From NCBI RefSeq assembly GCF_003999975.1, contig NZ_RJAC01000010.1, positions 62,001 through 126,000 on the forward strand: a DNA stretch of 64,000 nucleotides, read 5' to 3'. The first letter of the stretch is position 1; each line of letters starts with the position of its first letter. The position numbers and the translations under genes were made by a program. Under the pieces are notes generated by a model, which worked only from the letters and a program-made list of their open reading frames with translations, was not told where the DNA came from and searched no databases. Below, piece after piece: positions 8,811-17,092 of the stretch. This DNA comes from Actinoplanes solisilvae. GTDB lineage: Bacteria; Actinomycetota; Actinomycetes; Mycobacteriales; Micromonosporaceae.

Positions 8811-9599
8811 ATGACGTACACGGTGGGCTTCATCGGTTCCCGCGACGAGGGCGCGCCGATCGCCCGCGCGATCGCCGACAACGGGTATCCGCTGCACGTG
8901 GTGGACGAGCCCGCGGGCGCTGACCTGCCCGGGCTCGCGCGGATCAGCGACGTAGTCGGGCTCTTCCTCGACGACGCCGGGAACTCGCGGACCCTCGTCG
9001 ACGACGGGTTGCTCAAGGCGATGCGGCCCGGCAGCGCGGTCGTGAACTTCGCGAACGGCCTGCCGGAGGAGGCGCGACGGCTCGCGGGGATCAGCACACC
9101 GTACGGGGTGACGTTCCTCGATGTTCCGGTGAGCGGCGGGCCGGTCGCCGCGCAGAACAGGCAGCTCACCGCGATCGCCGGGGGCGACACCGCGACCGTG
9201 AGCCGGCTGGGCCCGCTCTTCGCGAGCTTTGCCACAACCGTTGTGCACGTCGGACCGTCCGGCTGCGGTCAGCAAGCGAAGCTGGTCAGCGACGCGCTCA
9301 TGGCGATGAACCACCAGAACGCCCTCGAGGTGCTGCGGCTGGCCGTCGCGCTGGGCGTGCCGGTGCCGGGCCTGCTGGAGGTGTTGCGATCGGGCTCGGC
9401 GGGCAGCGTCGCGCTCGCCGCCGTCGGGCCGGTCATCACGACGGGCAACGCCGGGCACTTCCAGGAACTCGAACTGGACGACCTGCGGTTGTTCGGTGAG
9501 GCGGTCGAGCATCTGGGCGCGAGCGCGAGCCCGGTGGTCGACCGCGCGGTTGCCGGCGCCCAGAACCTGACCGAGTTGACCGCGCTCGTCACGGGTTGA
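8811..9599 (+). CDS. NAD(P)-binding oxidoreductase paralogue with altered glycine loop
   Basis: 262 aa, 4 bp downstream of its paralogue and plainly a tandem duplicate. The openings (GFIG..EGAPIARAIADNGYPLH against GFIG..QGAPIAQAIADAGYPLH), the VPVSGG signature, the MNHQNALEVLRLA helix and the C-terminal VVDRAVAGAQNLTELTAL are near-identical. Two differences matter. The glycine loop reads GSRDEG instead of GLGDQG, losing the middle glycine of GxGxxG. The segment after the first strand, which normally recognises the cofactor ribose, is about a dozen residues shorter. The catalytic-Lys helix is kept (GQQAKLVSDA), but the following Asn-Asn pair is SD. It may have changed cofactor use or be a non-catalytic partner of the first enzyme. 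Confidence 0.75.
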   Translation: MTYTVGFIGSRDEGAPIARAIADNGYPLHVVDEPAGADLPGLARISDVVGLFLDDAGNSRTLVDDGLLKAMRPGSAVVNFANGLPEEARRLAGISTPYGVTFLDVPVSGGPVAAQNRQLTAIAGGDTATVSRLGPLFASFATTVVHVGPSGCGQQAKLVSDALMAMNHQNALEVLRLAVALGVPVPGLLEVLRSGSAGSVALAAVGPVITTGNAGHFQELELDDLRLFGEAVEHLGASASPVVDRAVAGAQNLTELTALVTG

Positions 9600-9802
9600 G
9601 GCGCGACAGCTTGCCTCCGCCGTCGACCTCGGTCAGCGGGACCTCAAGGACAGTGGCGACGCGGTGCTGAGCGTGCGCGCGAACTGGATGAACGGCCGCA
9701 CGGTGCCGTTCGCGTGGGCAGCATCCGAACCAGCGGGTCGGGCAGCACGCTCAGGAACTCGGGGACGCCCCGCGGGTCGGGCAGCCGGGCCGGCATCGCG
9801 GC

Positions 9803-10405
9803 TCACCCGACCCGGTGCAGGCGCACGATCTCGCCGTTGTACGGGTTGCTCATCAGGCGCAGGTAGGCCAATGCCACGTCGCGGGCGGGAACGGGGACGA
9901 AGCCGGGGAAGTACGGGTAGTACTGCGGCGACTCGACGAGGACGGTCGGGCTGACGCAGTTGATGCGCAGGCCCCGGGGCAGCTCGGTCGCGGCCGCGCG
10001 GACGAACGACTCGACCAGGCCGTTGACGGTCGCGCCGATGGTCATCGCACGGGTCACCTCGTCGCCCAGGATGCCGGAGACGAGGGTGAACGAGCCACCG
10101 TCGGCGATGTACGGCAGCGCGCTGCGCACGGCGTCGATCTGGCCCATTCCCTTCGAGCGCAACGAATCCCGCCACTGGTCGTCGGTCGAGTCGACCAGCG
10201 GGCCGGGGAAGACGTCGCCGGCCGCGCAGGCGACCGCGTCGAAGGTGCCGATCCGGGTGAACAGGTCGTCGAGGCTGGCCCGGTCGGTGACGTCGGCCTT
10301 CTCGTCCCCCGACCGGGAGACCCGGACGACCTCGTGTTCCGCCTCGTAGAGCGCTTCGGCCAGGGCAGAGCCGAGCGTTCCCGTACCGATCACGACAACT
10401 CGCAT
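9803..10405 (-). CDS. short-chain dehydrogenase/reductase, atypical short form
   Basis: 200 aa from the ATG at 10403-10405. A start 12 codons upstream is possible, because the GGAGG lies almost against the chosen ATG. VVVIGTGTLGSALAEAL is a Rossmann nucleotide loop, VACAAGDVF replaces the NNAG region, and TLVSGIL holds the serine position. The usual YxxxK is not present in standard form; the helix reads TIGATVNGLVESFVRAAATE. It ends with LRINCVSPTVL, the SDR strand after the active site. This matches the short SDRs of about 200 aa that lack the Tyr. The enzyme substrate is unknown. It is oriented against the flanking plus-strand genes, and the 200 bp on its 3' side hold no intact gene. Confidence 0.7.
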   Translation of the reverse strand: MRVVVIGTGTLGSALAEALYEAEHEVVRVSRSGDEKADVTDRASLDDLFTRIGTFDAVACAAGDVFPGPLVDSTDDQWRDSLRSKGMGQIDAVRSALPYIADGGSFTLVSGILGDEVTRAMTIGATVNGLVESFVRAAATELPRGLRINCVSPTVLVESPQYYPYFPGFVPVPARDVALAYLRLMSNPYNGEIVRLHRVG

Positions 10406-10512
10406 CCCTCCAGGCTCCCGCCCATTCCAGCGCGGCCGCATCGGGGGCCGTCACCACCGCCGGAAGCCGAAGAGGTGTGGACGCCTCACACCTCGGTGAT
10501 CTAAGAAGAGGC

Positions 10513-12498
10513 ATGCGGCGTCTTCTGGTCGTGGTTCTGCTGCTCGCCCTGGGCGCCGGCGTGGCGTACGGGTTGGACAGTGCGCTGCGCCTCTCGTGGA
10601 CGCCGGCGACGGTGATGGCCGAGCCGTCGGGCGCGGCCCCGCCGCGCTCCCCCCCCGTCGCCGCGCCGATCGGGTCGGTGACGATGAACCGCCGCTCGCA
10701 CCGGCTCGACGTCGCGGCAGAGGCGGTCACCGAGGCCGGCGACGGGCCGGGTGTGCTGCGGGTGGTCGTCGCGGGCGACAGCGATGAGGAGAGCTATCGG
10801 CTCGACGGCCTCACGCTGACCGCGCCGGGTGAGGCGGGGGCGGCCGCCGGCCTGTACGCGGTGGCCGACCAGCTCCGCTCGGGGCGAGCACTCACCACCG
10901 GGGCGGTGACGCCGAGGCTGGGGCTGCGCCTCACCGACGCGGGTTCCGTCGGGCGTGATGACGACCCGGCCGCGTGGCGTGGCGGCTCTGATTATTCGCT
11001 CAACACCGACATCGTGACGGGCGCGCTGCTGCCGGAGGCACCCTGGGCCGATCGGGCCGCCGTCGAGCGGATCGCCGTGCAGTTCCGGCAGTTCGTCGAC
11101 CATGCCGCGGCGCAGGGCTACAACGCTGTGGTCGTGCCGGGGTTTCTTGAATACGTGACGTTCGACGGGCTGGGCGTTTATCGGTCCGGGGACCCGCATG
11201 TTGCTCGCGCGCGAGCACTGGTCGACGCGTTCGCGCCCGTGTTCTCGTACGCGGGAACCATGGGTTTCAAGGTTTTCTTTCTGATCGACATGCTGGCGCT
11301 CTCGGGGCCGCTCGACGCCTATCTGTCGGGGCGCGACGATCCGTGGCCGGTTTATCAGGCCGGGCTTCGGGAGCTGTTCGCGAGCATGCCGTTCGCGTCG
11401 GGGCTGATGGTGCGGATCGGTGAGGGCGGGTCGGCCTATCGCGCGCCGGGATGGGACTACTTCTCGCGGATCGCGGTGACCACGCCGGAACAGGTTCGCG
11501 CGATGCTGAAGGGTTTTCTGGCGGTGGCCGGTGAGAGCGGGCGCGACATCATCTTCCGGTCGTGGACGGTCGGGGTCGGGGCGGTCGGCGATCTGCATAC
11601 GAACCCGGCGTCGTACGAGGAAGTGCTCGGGGGTCTTGATGATCCGCGCCTGATCGTGTCGACGAAGTTCACGCTCGGCGATTTCTACAGTCACCTGCCG
11701 CTCAATTCGACGCTCGGGGTGGGCTCGCAGCGGCGGATCGTCGAGTTTCAGGGGCGGCGCGAGTTCGAGGGGTTCGGGGCGCTGCCCAATGACCTGACGG
11801 CGCTGCACACCTCGGCACTGCGTGATCTGCTGGCTCGGAACAAGAACATCGAGGGTGTTTGGCTATGGACTCAGGACGGTGGGCCGTTGCGGGCGGGCCC
11901 CCGGACGCTGTATCTGCGTACGGGATTCTGGCAGCTCTACGACCTGAACGCGTACGCGATGGGTCGTCTCGCCCGGGCGCCGGACTCGGACCCGGCCGAG
12001 GTGACCGCCGACTGGGTACGGCAGACGTTCTCGGCCGATCCCGCGACCGTGGCCACGATGAGCCGGATGTTCGCGGTGTCGCGCGAGGCGGTGACGAAAG
12101 GGCTCTATCTGCGGCCCTACGCGGAGAATGCGGTGAAGGCGCTCGGGCTGGAACCGCCGCCGATGATGTGGATCTTCGAATGGGACATCGTCACCGGTGA
12201 TTCCTCCGTGCTCGACACGATCTACGCCATCGGGCGCGACGAGGTTGAGGCGACCCTCGCGGACGGCGAGCGGGCGATCGCTCTCGCGCACGAGCAGCGA
12301 ATCGCCGTGGCCGCGGTCGACCCGGCGAAATGGCGTGATCCGGCGCTGCGGCAACAGTTGCTGGACACACTCGAGTTTCAGAGCGATCTGTACGGCACGT
12401 TGGGCGCGTATCGCGCGATGGTGCTGCGGCGCGCGCAGTGGCTCGACACCGGCTCGGCGACGGCTCGTGAGCAGTGGCAGGCGGCGGGGGAAGCCTGA
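10513..12498 (+). CDS. membrane-anchored or secreted glycoside-hydrolase-like protein
   Basis: 661 aa from the ATG at 10513. An open frame extends 12 codons upstream, but only this start puts the signal segment RRLLVVVLLLALGAGVAYGL at the N-terminus. Residues about 50-120 look like the small alpha/beta domain that precedes the barrel in GH67/GH20-type enzymes (a LTAPGEAGAAAGLYAVADQL segment). The barrel region (about 150-480) has strand-like VVVPGFLEYVTF, KVFFLIDML, IIFRSWTVG, IVEFQGRREFEG and GVWLWTQDGG. I would call it a putative alpha-glucuronidase-like or related carbohydrate hydrolase, from pattern only. The end overlaps a small hydrophobic frame that may be its lost C-terminal membrane segment. 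Confidence 0.55.
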   Translation: MRRLLVVVLLLALGAGVAYGLDSALRLSWTPATVMAEPSGAAPPRSPPVAAPIGSVTMNRRSHRLDVAAEAVTEAGDGPGVLRVVVAGDSDEESYRLDGLTLTAPGEAGAAAGLYAVADQLRSGRALTTGAVTPRLGLRLTDAGSVGRDDDPAAWRGGSDYSLNTDIVTGALLPEAPWADRAAVERIAVQFRQFVDHAAAQGYNAVVVPGFLEYVTFDGLGVYRSGDPHVARARALVDAFAPVFSYAGTMGFKVFFLIDMLALSGPLDAYLSGRDDPWPVYQAGLRELFASMPFASGLMVRIGEGGSAYRAPGWDYFSRIAVTTPEQVRAMLKGFLAVAGESGRDIIFRSWTVGVGAVGDLHTNPASYEEVLGGLDDPRLIVSTKFTLGDFYSHLPLNSTLGVGSQRRIVEFQGRREFEGFGALPNDLTALHTSALRDLLARNKNIEGVWLWTQDGGPLRAGPRTLYLRTGFWQLYDLNAYAMGRLARAPDSDPAEVTADWVRQTFSADPATVATMSRMFAVSREAVTKGLYLRPYAENAVKALGLEPPPMMWIFEWDIVTGDSSVLDTIYAIGRDEVEATLADGERAIALAHEQRIAVAAVDPAKWRDPALRQQLLDTLEFQSDLYGTLGAYRAMVLRRAQWLDTGSATAREQWQAAGEA

Positions 12499-12698
12499 TC
12501 TGGTCGGTCGGCCTGGAACGATCCCTGACCGCGTGGAACGACCAGCTCGCGCTGCTGCCGTGGGGCCTGCACCGCATCCTCGGCATCGTCACGTTCCTGG
12601 AGATCCCGCCGTCGCTGCCGATCTGGATCACCGCGACGGGGGTGGTCCTCACGCTGTTCCCGGCGCTTCCGGCTATGTTGCGAACATGGCGATTATGA
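12474..12698 (+). CDS. small hydrophobic protein or frameshifted C-terminal membrane tail
   Basis: 74 aa, unrecognised. It overlaps the end of the glycosidase-like gene by 25 bp in another frame. Its stop overlaps the next ATG as ATGA (12695-12698), so translation through this frame would couple to the hydrolase. It contains two hydrophobic stretches (LALLPWGLHRILGIVTFLEI and LPIWITATGVVLTLFPALPA). It could be a real small membrane protein, or the C-terminal anchor of the upstream protein separated by a frameshift. Codon use does not decide between these by eye. Confidence 0.4.
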   Translation: MAGGGGSLIWSVGLERSLTAWNDQLALLPWGLHRILGIVTFLEIPPSLPIWITATGVVLTLFPALPAMLRTWRL

Positions 12699-14302
12699 GC
12701 CGATTGACCGGTCTGCTGGCTGACATCGCCCTCGGGCTGCCGAGATCGGCGGTGCCGTACGAGATGCGCGAGGACGTCGCCGTGCCGATGCCGGACGGCG
12801 TCACGCTGATGGCCAACCACTACCGGCCCGTCGGCGCGGACAGGCCGATGCCGGTCGTGCTCATCCGGGTGCCGTACGGCCGGGGCGGGGCGTACGGGAA
12901 CCTGTTCGCGGCGCCCCTCGCGAGGCGCGGGCATCAGGTCTTCGTGCAGGCCACGCGGGGGACGTTCGGGTCGGGGGGCCAGTTCCGGCCGTTCACGACC
13001 GAGAAGGACGACGGGCTCGCGACGGTCGCGTGGCTGCGGGAACAACCCTGGTGCGACGGGCGCATCGCGATGGCCGGCGGCAGCTACTTCGGGCACACCC
13101 AGTGGGCCGTCGCGCCGTACGCGGATCCGCCCCTGACCTGCGTCGCGCCGCACATCACGTCGGCCAACGTGACCAACCGGCTGTTCTACGAGCAGGGCAC
13201 GCCGTCGATCCACACGGCGCTGAGCTGGAGCGCGCAGATCGGCCGGCAGGAGCAGCCGGGCCTGCTCGCGGGGATGCCTGACCCGCGGGTGAGGACGCGG
13301 GTGCGGCGGGCGCTGGGGCGGTTGCCGTTGCAGGCGGTCGACGTGACGGTGGCGGGCGCGCCGGTGCCGTTCTGGCGCGACTTCGTGGAGCACGCACAGC
13401 CGGGTGACGAGTTCTGGTCGCAGGCCGACCACGACGGCGCCGACCTCACGCGCATGCCCCCGGTCAGCATGGTCACCGGCTGGTGGGACCTGTTCCTGCG
13501 CGGGAACCTGGCCGACTACACCGCTCTGCGGGCCGCGGGGGTGCCGGCGCGGCTGGTCGTCGGGCCGTGGCTGCACGGCGAACCCGGTGAGCTGCGCACC
13601 ATCCTGCAGACCGACACGGTGTGGCTCGACCATCACCTGCGCGGCGGTCCGGCGCCGTCGGGGGCCCCGGTGCGCGTCCATCTGCAACGCGCCGATCGAT
13701 GGCTCGAGTTTCAGGAATGGCCACCTTCGGGCGTACGGGATCAGGTCTGGCATCTCAACGACGAGGGGCGGCTCGGCCTGTCGCCGGACTCGTCGGCCGG
13801 CCGGTTCACCTACGACCCGGCGAATCCGACGCCGACCGTGGGCGGGCCGATGCTGCAACCGCCGGGCAAACAGGCCGACAACCGGATCGTCGAGGAGCGT
13901 CCCGACGTGCTGGTCTTCACCGGACCGGTGCTTGCCGCTCCGGTGGACGTCGTGGGACCGGTGCGCGCCTCGGTCAACGTGCGCACGTCGATCCCGTACG
14001 CCGATGTGTTCGTGCGCCTCTGCGACGTGGACGAGAAGGGCGTTTCGCGCAACGTGGTGGACGGGATCCGGCGGCTCACCGAGTTCGAGGGCGGGACGGT
14101 CGGCGTCGAACTGTTCCCGACCGCCTATCGATTCAGGACCGGGCATCGGCTGCGCGTGCAGGTCAGCGGCGGCGCTTTCCCCCGCTATGCCCGCAACATG
14201 GGGACCGCCGAGCCGTTCGGGGTGGCCACCGCCGGTCGCCCGTGCGACTTCGAAGTGCTGCACGACGGGTCACACATTGTGCTTCCGGTGCTTACCGACT
14301 GA
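12695..14302 (+). CDS. CocE/NonD family hydrolase (X-Pro dipeptidyl-peptidase-like)
   Basis: 535 aa from the ATG in the ATGA overlap; an ATG three codons earlier (12686) is equally open. The N-terminal alpha/beta-hydrolase domain has the family opening (VPMPDGVTLMANHYRP), FVQATRGTFGSGG, and the nucleophile elbow GGSYFG with the catalytic Ser. The acid/His region includes MVTGWWDLF and GPWLHGE, the latter giving the catalytic His. The C-terminal jelly-roll (about 370-530) ends with the FRTGHRLRVQVSGGAFPRY segment seen in CocE and glutaryl-acylase/X-Pro peptidases. It therefore cleaves an ester or amide bond, probably in the cytosol as no signal peptide is seen. Substrate is unknown. Confidence 0.85.
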   Translation: MSRLTGLLADIALGLPRSAVPYEMREDVAVPMPDGVTLMANHYRPVGADRPMPVVLIRVPYGRGGAYGNLFAAPLARRGHQVFVQATRGTFGSGGQFRPFTTEKDDGLATVAWLREQPWCDGRIAMAGGSYFGHTQWAVAPYADPPLTCVAPHITSANVTNRLFYEQGTPSIHTALSWSAQIGRQEQPGLLAGMPDPRVRTRVRRALGRLPLQAVDVTVAGAPVPFWRDFVEHAQPGDEFWSQADHDGADLTRMPPVSMVTGWWDLFLRGNLADYTALRAAGVPARLVVGPWLHGEPGELRTILQTDTVWLDHHLRGGPAPSGAPVRVHLQRADRWLEFQEWPPSGVRDQVWHLNDEGRLGLSPDSSAGRFTYDPANPTPTVGGPMLQPPGKQADNRIVEERPDVLVFTGPVLAAPVDVVGPVRASVNVRTSIPYADVFVRLCDVDEKGVSRNVVDGIRRLTEFEGGTVGVELFPTAYRFRTGHRLRVQVSGGAFPRYARNMGTAEPFGVATAGRPCDFEVLHDGSHIVLPVLTD

Positions 14303-14338
14303 TGCGCTCGCCCTGATCACGGTGCGAGGCTGCCCCTC

Positions 14339-15289
14339 ATGGGGTTTGTGCTCGACACCGCCGACCTGCCCGCCGCCGAGCGCGTGGAGGCCGTGCACGC
14401 GGCGATGATGTACGCCTCCGCGCCCTGCCACGTGCTGCACGAGGACCCGGACGGGCCGGTGCAAGCGCGCATGGAGGTGTGGGACTTCGGGGCGGCCACC
14501 ATCTTCACGCAGCGCTCGACGGGGATCCGGCTGCTGCGCACGGCCAAGCTGGCCCGGCAGGACGGGATGCCGGTGGTGGCGCTGGCCGTGCAGCAGCGGG
14601 TCGAGGGGCGCATCGAGCAGGGCGGGCGGCAGCGGGTCGTGCCGCCGGGCGAACTGCTCGTCGTCGACCTGTCCGCGCCATACGACTACTCGTGGTCGGG
14701 TGACGGCGGGGCCGGGGCGCTGCAGATCCCGTACGACCAATTGGGTCTGCCTCTGGACCTGGTGCGGCGGGCCGCCTCCGAGGTGACCGCCAGCCCCCTC
14801 TACGGGCTGGTCGCGGCGCACATCGCTGAGCTGGCCCGCGACCCGGCGGCCATCACGGGCGACTCGGCCTCGGCGGCCGCGGCGGCGGCCAGCGTCGATC
14901 TGGCCCGGGCGCTGCTGGTCTCGGCGGCGCGCTCCGGACGGCCGGTCTACGTCGAGACACTGCTGACCCGGATCCGGGCGTTCACCCGGCAGCATCTCGC
15001 CGACGCCGCCCTCTCCCCCGGGCTCGTCGCGGCGGCCCACGGGATCTCCGAGCGGCAGCTCTACAAGCTCTGCGCCGAGGCCGGGTTCAGCCTCGAGCAG
15101 TGGATCATCAGCGAGCGGTTGCAGCGGGTCCGGCAGGAGCTGACCCTCCCCGACCGGCGACATCTGCCCATCGCCACCATCGCACTGGGCTGGGGTTTTC
15201 GCGATCCCACCCATTTCACCCGTCGATTCAAGGCGCGGTACGGGGTGACGCCTCGTCAATGGCGTCGGGATCAACTTCTTGCGGCGTGA
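14339..15289 (+). CDS. AraC-family transcriptional regulator
   Basis: 316 aa. The N-terminal half (about 1-190) resembles the AraC-binding-like domain of the NimR/FeaR type, with HVLHEDPDGPVQARMEVWDF and LVVDLSAPYDYSW. The C-terminal 100 residues are a double helix-turn-helix: TLLTRIRAFTRQHLADAALS, ISERQLYKLCAEAG, then IALGWGFRDPTHFTRRFKAR, the AraC signature. It is probably an activator of a neighbouring hydrolase or of the secreted hydrolase 157 bp downstream. The spacing allows either. The effector is unknown. Confidence 0.85.
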   Translation: MGFVLDTADLPAAERVEAVHAAMMYASAPCHVLHEDPDGPVQARMEVWDFGAATIFTQRSTGIRLLRTAKLARQDGMPVVALAVQQRVEGRIEQGGRQRVVPPGELLVVDLSAPYDYSWSGDGGAGALQIPYDQLGLPLDLVRRAASEVTASPLYGLVAAHIAELARDPAAITGDSASAAAAAASVDLARALLVSAARSGRPVYVETLLTRIRAFTRQHLADAALSPGLVAAAHGISERQLYKLCAEAGFSLEQWIISERLQRVRQELTLPDRRHLPIATIALGWGFRDPTHFTRRFKARYGVTPRQWRRDQLLAA

Positions 15290-15445
15290 GCCGACAACCG
15301 TGCGGACAGGGCCGTTTGCGCCGGTCACGATCTCGTTACGGTCAGGCAGTCGTGTCCAGCTGGATCAACCCCGCCCCCGCCCCGCCCCGTCTCGTCCCGC
15401 CTGCGCCGCGTCGCGGTGCACCGCCTCGTTGAACGGAGCCTGACC

Positions 15446-16231
15446 ATGTCACCCACCCGCCGAACCGTGCTCGCCGGAGCCGCCGCCACCGGCGCGCTGG
15501 CCGCCGGACTGCCCGCCACCGCCGCCTCCGCCTCGCGCGGGCCCCGGCCGACGATCGTGCTGGTCCACGGCGCCTTCGCCGACGCTTCCGGATGGCACGA
15601 CGTAGCCCGCTCGCTGCAGCGCGACGGCTACACCGTGATCGCCCCGGCCAATCCCTTGCGCAGCGTTCCCGGCGACTCGGCGTACCTGCGCAGCATTCTC
15701 GCCACGCTCAAGGGCCCGCTCGTGCTGGTCGGGCACTCGTACGGCGGTTTCGTCATCACCAACGCCTCGACCGGCAACGCCAATGTGAAAGCGCTCGTCT
15801 ACATCGCGGCCTTCGCGCCGGATCAGGGCGACACGGTCGGTGGGCTGGCCGGCCGCTTCCCGGGCAGCCGGCTCGGCCCGCCCGTGCTCGACATCCGGCC
15901 CTACCCCGGCGGCGCCGACGGCTATATCAAGACCGGCGTCTTCCGCGAGATCTTCGCCGGTGACCTGCCCCGCGGCACCGCGGACTTCATGGCCGCCTCC
16001 CAGCGCCCCGGCGACCTGGCCACGTTCGACCAGAAATCCGGCGCGCCCGGCTGGAAGACCATCCCGTCGTGGTTCCAGGTCTCCCGCGACGACCAGGTCA
16101 TCCCGGCCGCCGCCCAACGTTTCATGGCCAAGCGGGCGAAGTCGCACATCAGCGAGGTCGACGCCTCACACGTCGCGATGATCTCGCAGCCCCGCGCGAC
16201 CACCCGGGTCATCATCCAGGCCGCGCGATGA
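15446..16231 (+). CDS. Tat-exported alpha/beta hydrolase
   Basis: 261 aa from the ATG at 15446 (CGGAG about 8 bases upstream); the longer frame from 15416 would bury the signal peptide. The N-terminus TRRTVLAGAAATGALAAG is a twin-arginine signal ending near ATAASA. The mature part has VLVHGAFADASGW (oxyanion strand), VGHSYGGF with the nucleophile Ser, a late acidic loop SRDDQVIP and the final EVDASHVAMI with the catalytic His. It belongs to the HNL/MES-like alpha/beta hydrolases that cleave small esters. It overlaps the next hydrolase gene by ATGA. A clear paralogue with a Sec-type signal lies at 52127-52945. Confidence 0.85.
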   Translation: MSPTRRTVLAGAAATGALAAGLPATAASASRGPRPTIVLVHGAFADASGWHDVARSLQRDGYTVIAPANPLRSVPGDSAYLRSILATLKGPLVLVGHSYGGFVITNASTGNANVKALVYIAAFAPDQGDTVGGLAGRFPGSRLGPPVLDIRPYPGGADGYIKTGVFREIFAGDLPRGTADFMAASQRPGDLATFDQKSGAPGWKTIPSWFQVSRDDQVIPAAAQRFMAKRAKSHISEVDASHVAMISQPRATTRVIIQAAR

Positions 16232-17022
16232 GCACGATCGTCCTGGTCCACGGATTGTGGGTGACCCCGCGCAGCTGGGAGGCCTGGGTCCCGTACCTCG
16301 AGGGCAAAGGCCACACCGTGGTCACGTCGGCCTATCCGGGCTTCGAGGTCGAGGTCGAGGCCCTGCGCGCCGACACGACGCCGATCGCGACGGTCACCGT
16401 GCCCGAGACGATCGCCCACCTGGAGAAGGTCATCGCGGCGCTGCCCGAGAAGCCGATCATCATGGGGCACTCGTTCGGCGGCACCCTGACCCAGCTGCTG
16501 CTCGACCGCGGCCACGGCGTCGCCGGTGTGGTCATCGACTCGGCCCCGCCCGAGGGCATCCGGGTCAACCCGCCGTCGCAGATCAAGTCGCTGTTCCCGA
16601 TCCTGAACAACCCGGCGAAACGTCACCAGGCGGCCGGGTTCACGCCCGAGCAGTGGCACTACGCCTTCACGAACACGCTGTCCGAAGAGGACTCGCTGGC
16701 GGCCTACAACCGTTACGCGATTCCGGCGCCGGGCAGCTGGGTGTGGTCGTACGGTCTGCTGGCGAACTTCACGCCGGGCAAGCAGGAGACGTGGGTCGAC
16801 TTCCACAACGAGGAGAGGGCGCCGCTGCTGTTCATCGCCGGGGGCGCCGACCACATCATGCCGCCGTCGGTGAACAAGTCGAACGCCCACCACTACAAGG
16901 GCAGGACGACCGTCACCGAGTATTTCGAATTCGACGACCGCTCCCACTGGACCTGCGGCGAGCCCGGCTGGGAACAGGTCGCCGACAAGGCCCTCGACTG
17001 GGCGCTGGCCCGCGCCCGCTGA
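16228..17022 (+). CDS. alpha/beta hydrolase, cytosolic
   Basis: 264 aa, start inside the stop of the upstream secreted hydrolase (ATGA). The pattern is VLVHGLWVTPRSWEAW, then MGHSFGGTLTQLL with the nucleophile Ser, IAGGADHIMPPSV with the acid, and FDDRSHWTCGE with the catalytic His. No signal peptide is visible, so it would act in the cytosol while its operon partner is exported. It is followed by a strong hairpin terminator at 17024-17046. Substrate is unknown. Confidence 0.85.
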   Translation: MSTIVLVHGLWVTPRSWEAWVPYLEGKGHTVVTSAYPGFEVEVEALRADTTPIATVTVPETIAHLEKVIAALPEKPIIMGHSFGGTLTQLLLDRGHGVAGVVIDSAPPEGIRVNPPSQIKSLFPILNNPAKRHQAAGFTPEQWHYAFTNTLSEEDSLAAYNRYAIPAPGSWVWSYGLLANFTPGKQETWVDFHNEERAPLLFIAGGADHIMPPSVNKSNAHHYKGRTTVTEYFEFDDRSHWTCGEPGWEQVADKALDWALARAR

Positions 17023-17023
17023 T

Positions 17024-17046
17024 CGGGTCCCCGGGCTGGGGACCCG
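17024..17046. terminator. hairpin terminator candidate
   Basis: Perfect 9-bp stem (CGGGTCCCC / GGGGACCCG) with a 5-base GGGCT loop, beginning 2 bases after the stop of the alpha/beta hydrolase. No U-tract follows, which is usual for actinomycete terminators. It separates the hydrolase pair from the PhzF gene. Confidence 0.7.
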
Positions 17047-17092
17047 GTCGATCTGCGCGACCTCGGTTGATCTCGCCGGTTAAGGTCGGTCG

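Noticed and set aside
9600..9802. Protein-like minus-strand fragments (e.g. VATVLEVPLTEVDGGGKLSR) between the dehydrogenase and SDR genes
   Set aside because: Probably a decayed gene, but no fragment is long enough to name a family and no intact frame or start exists.
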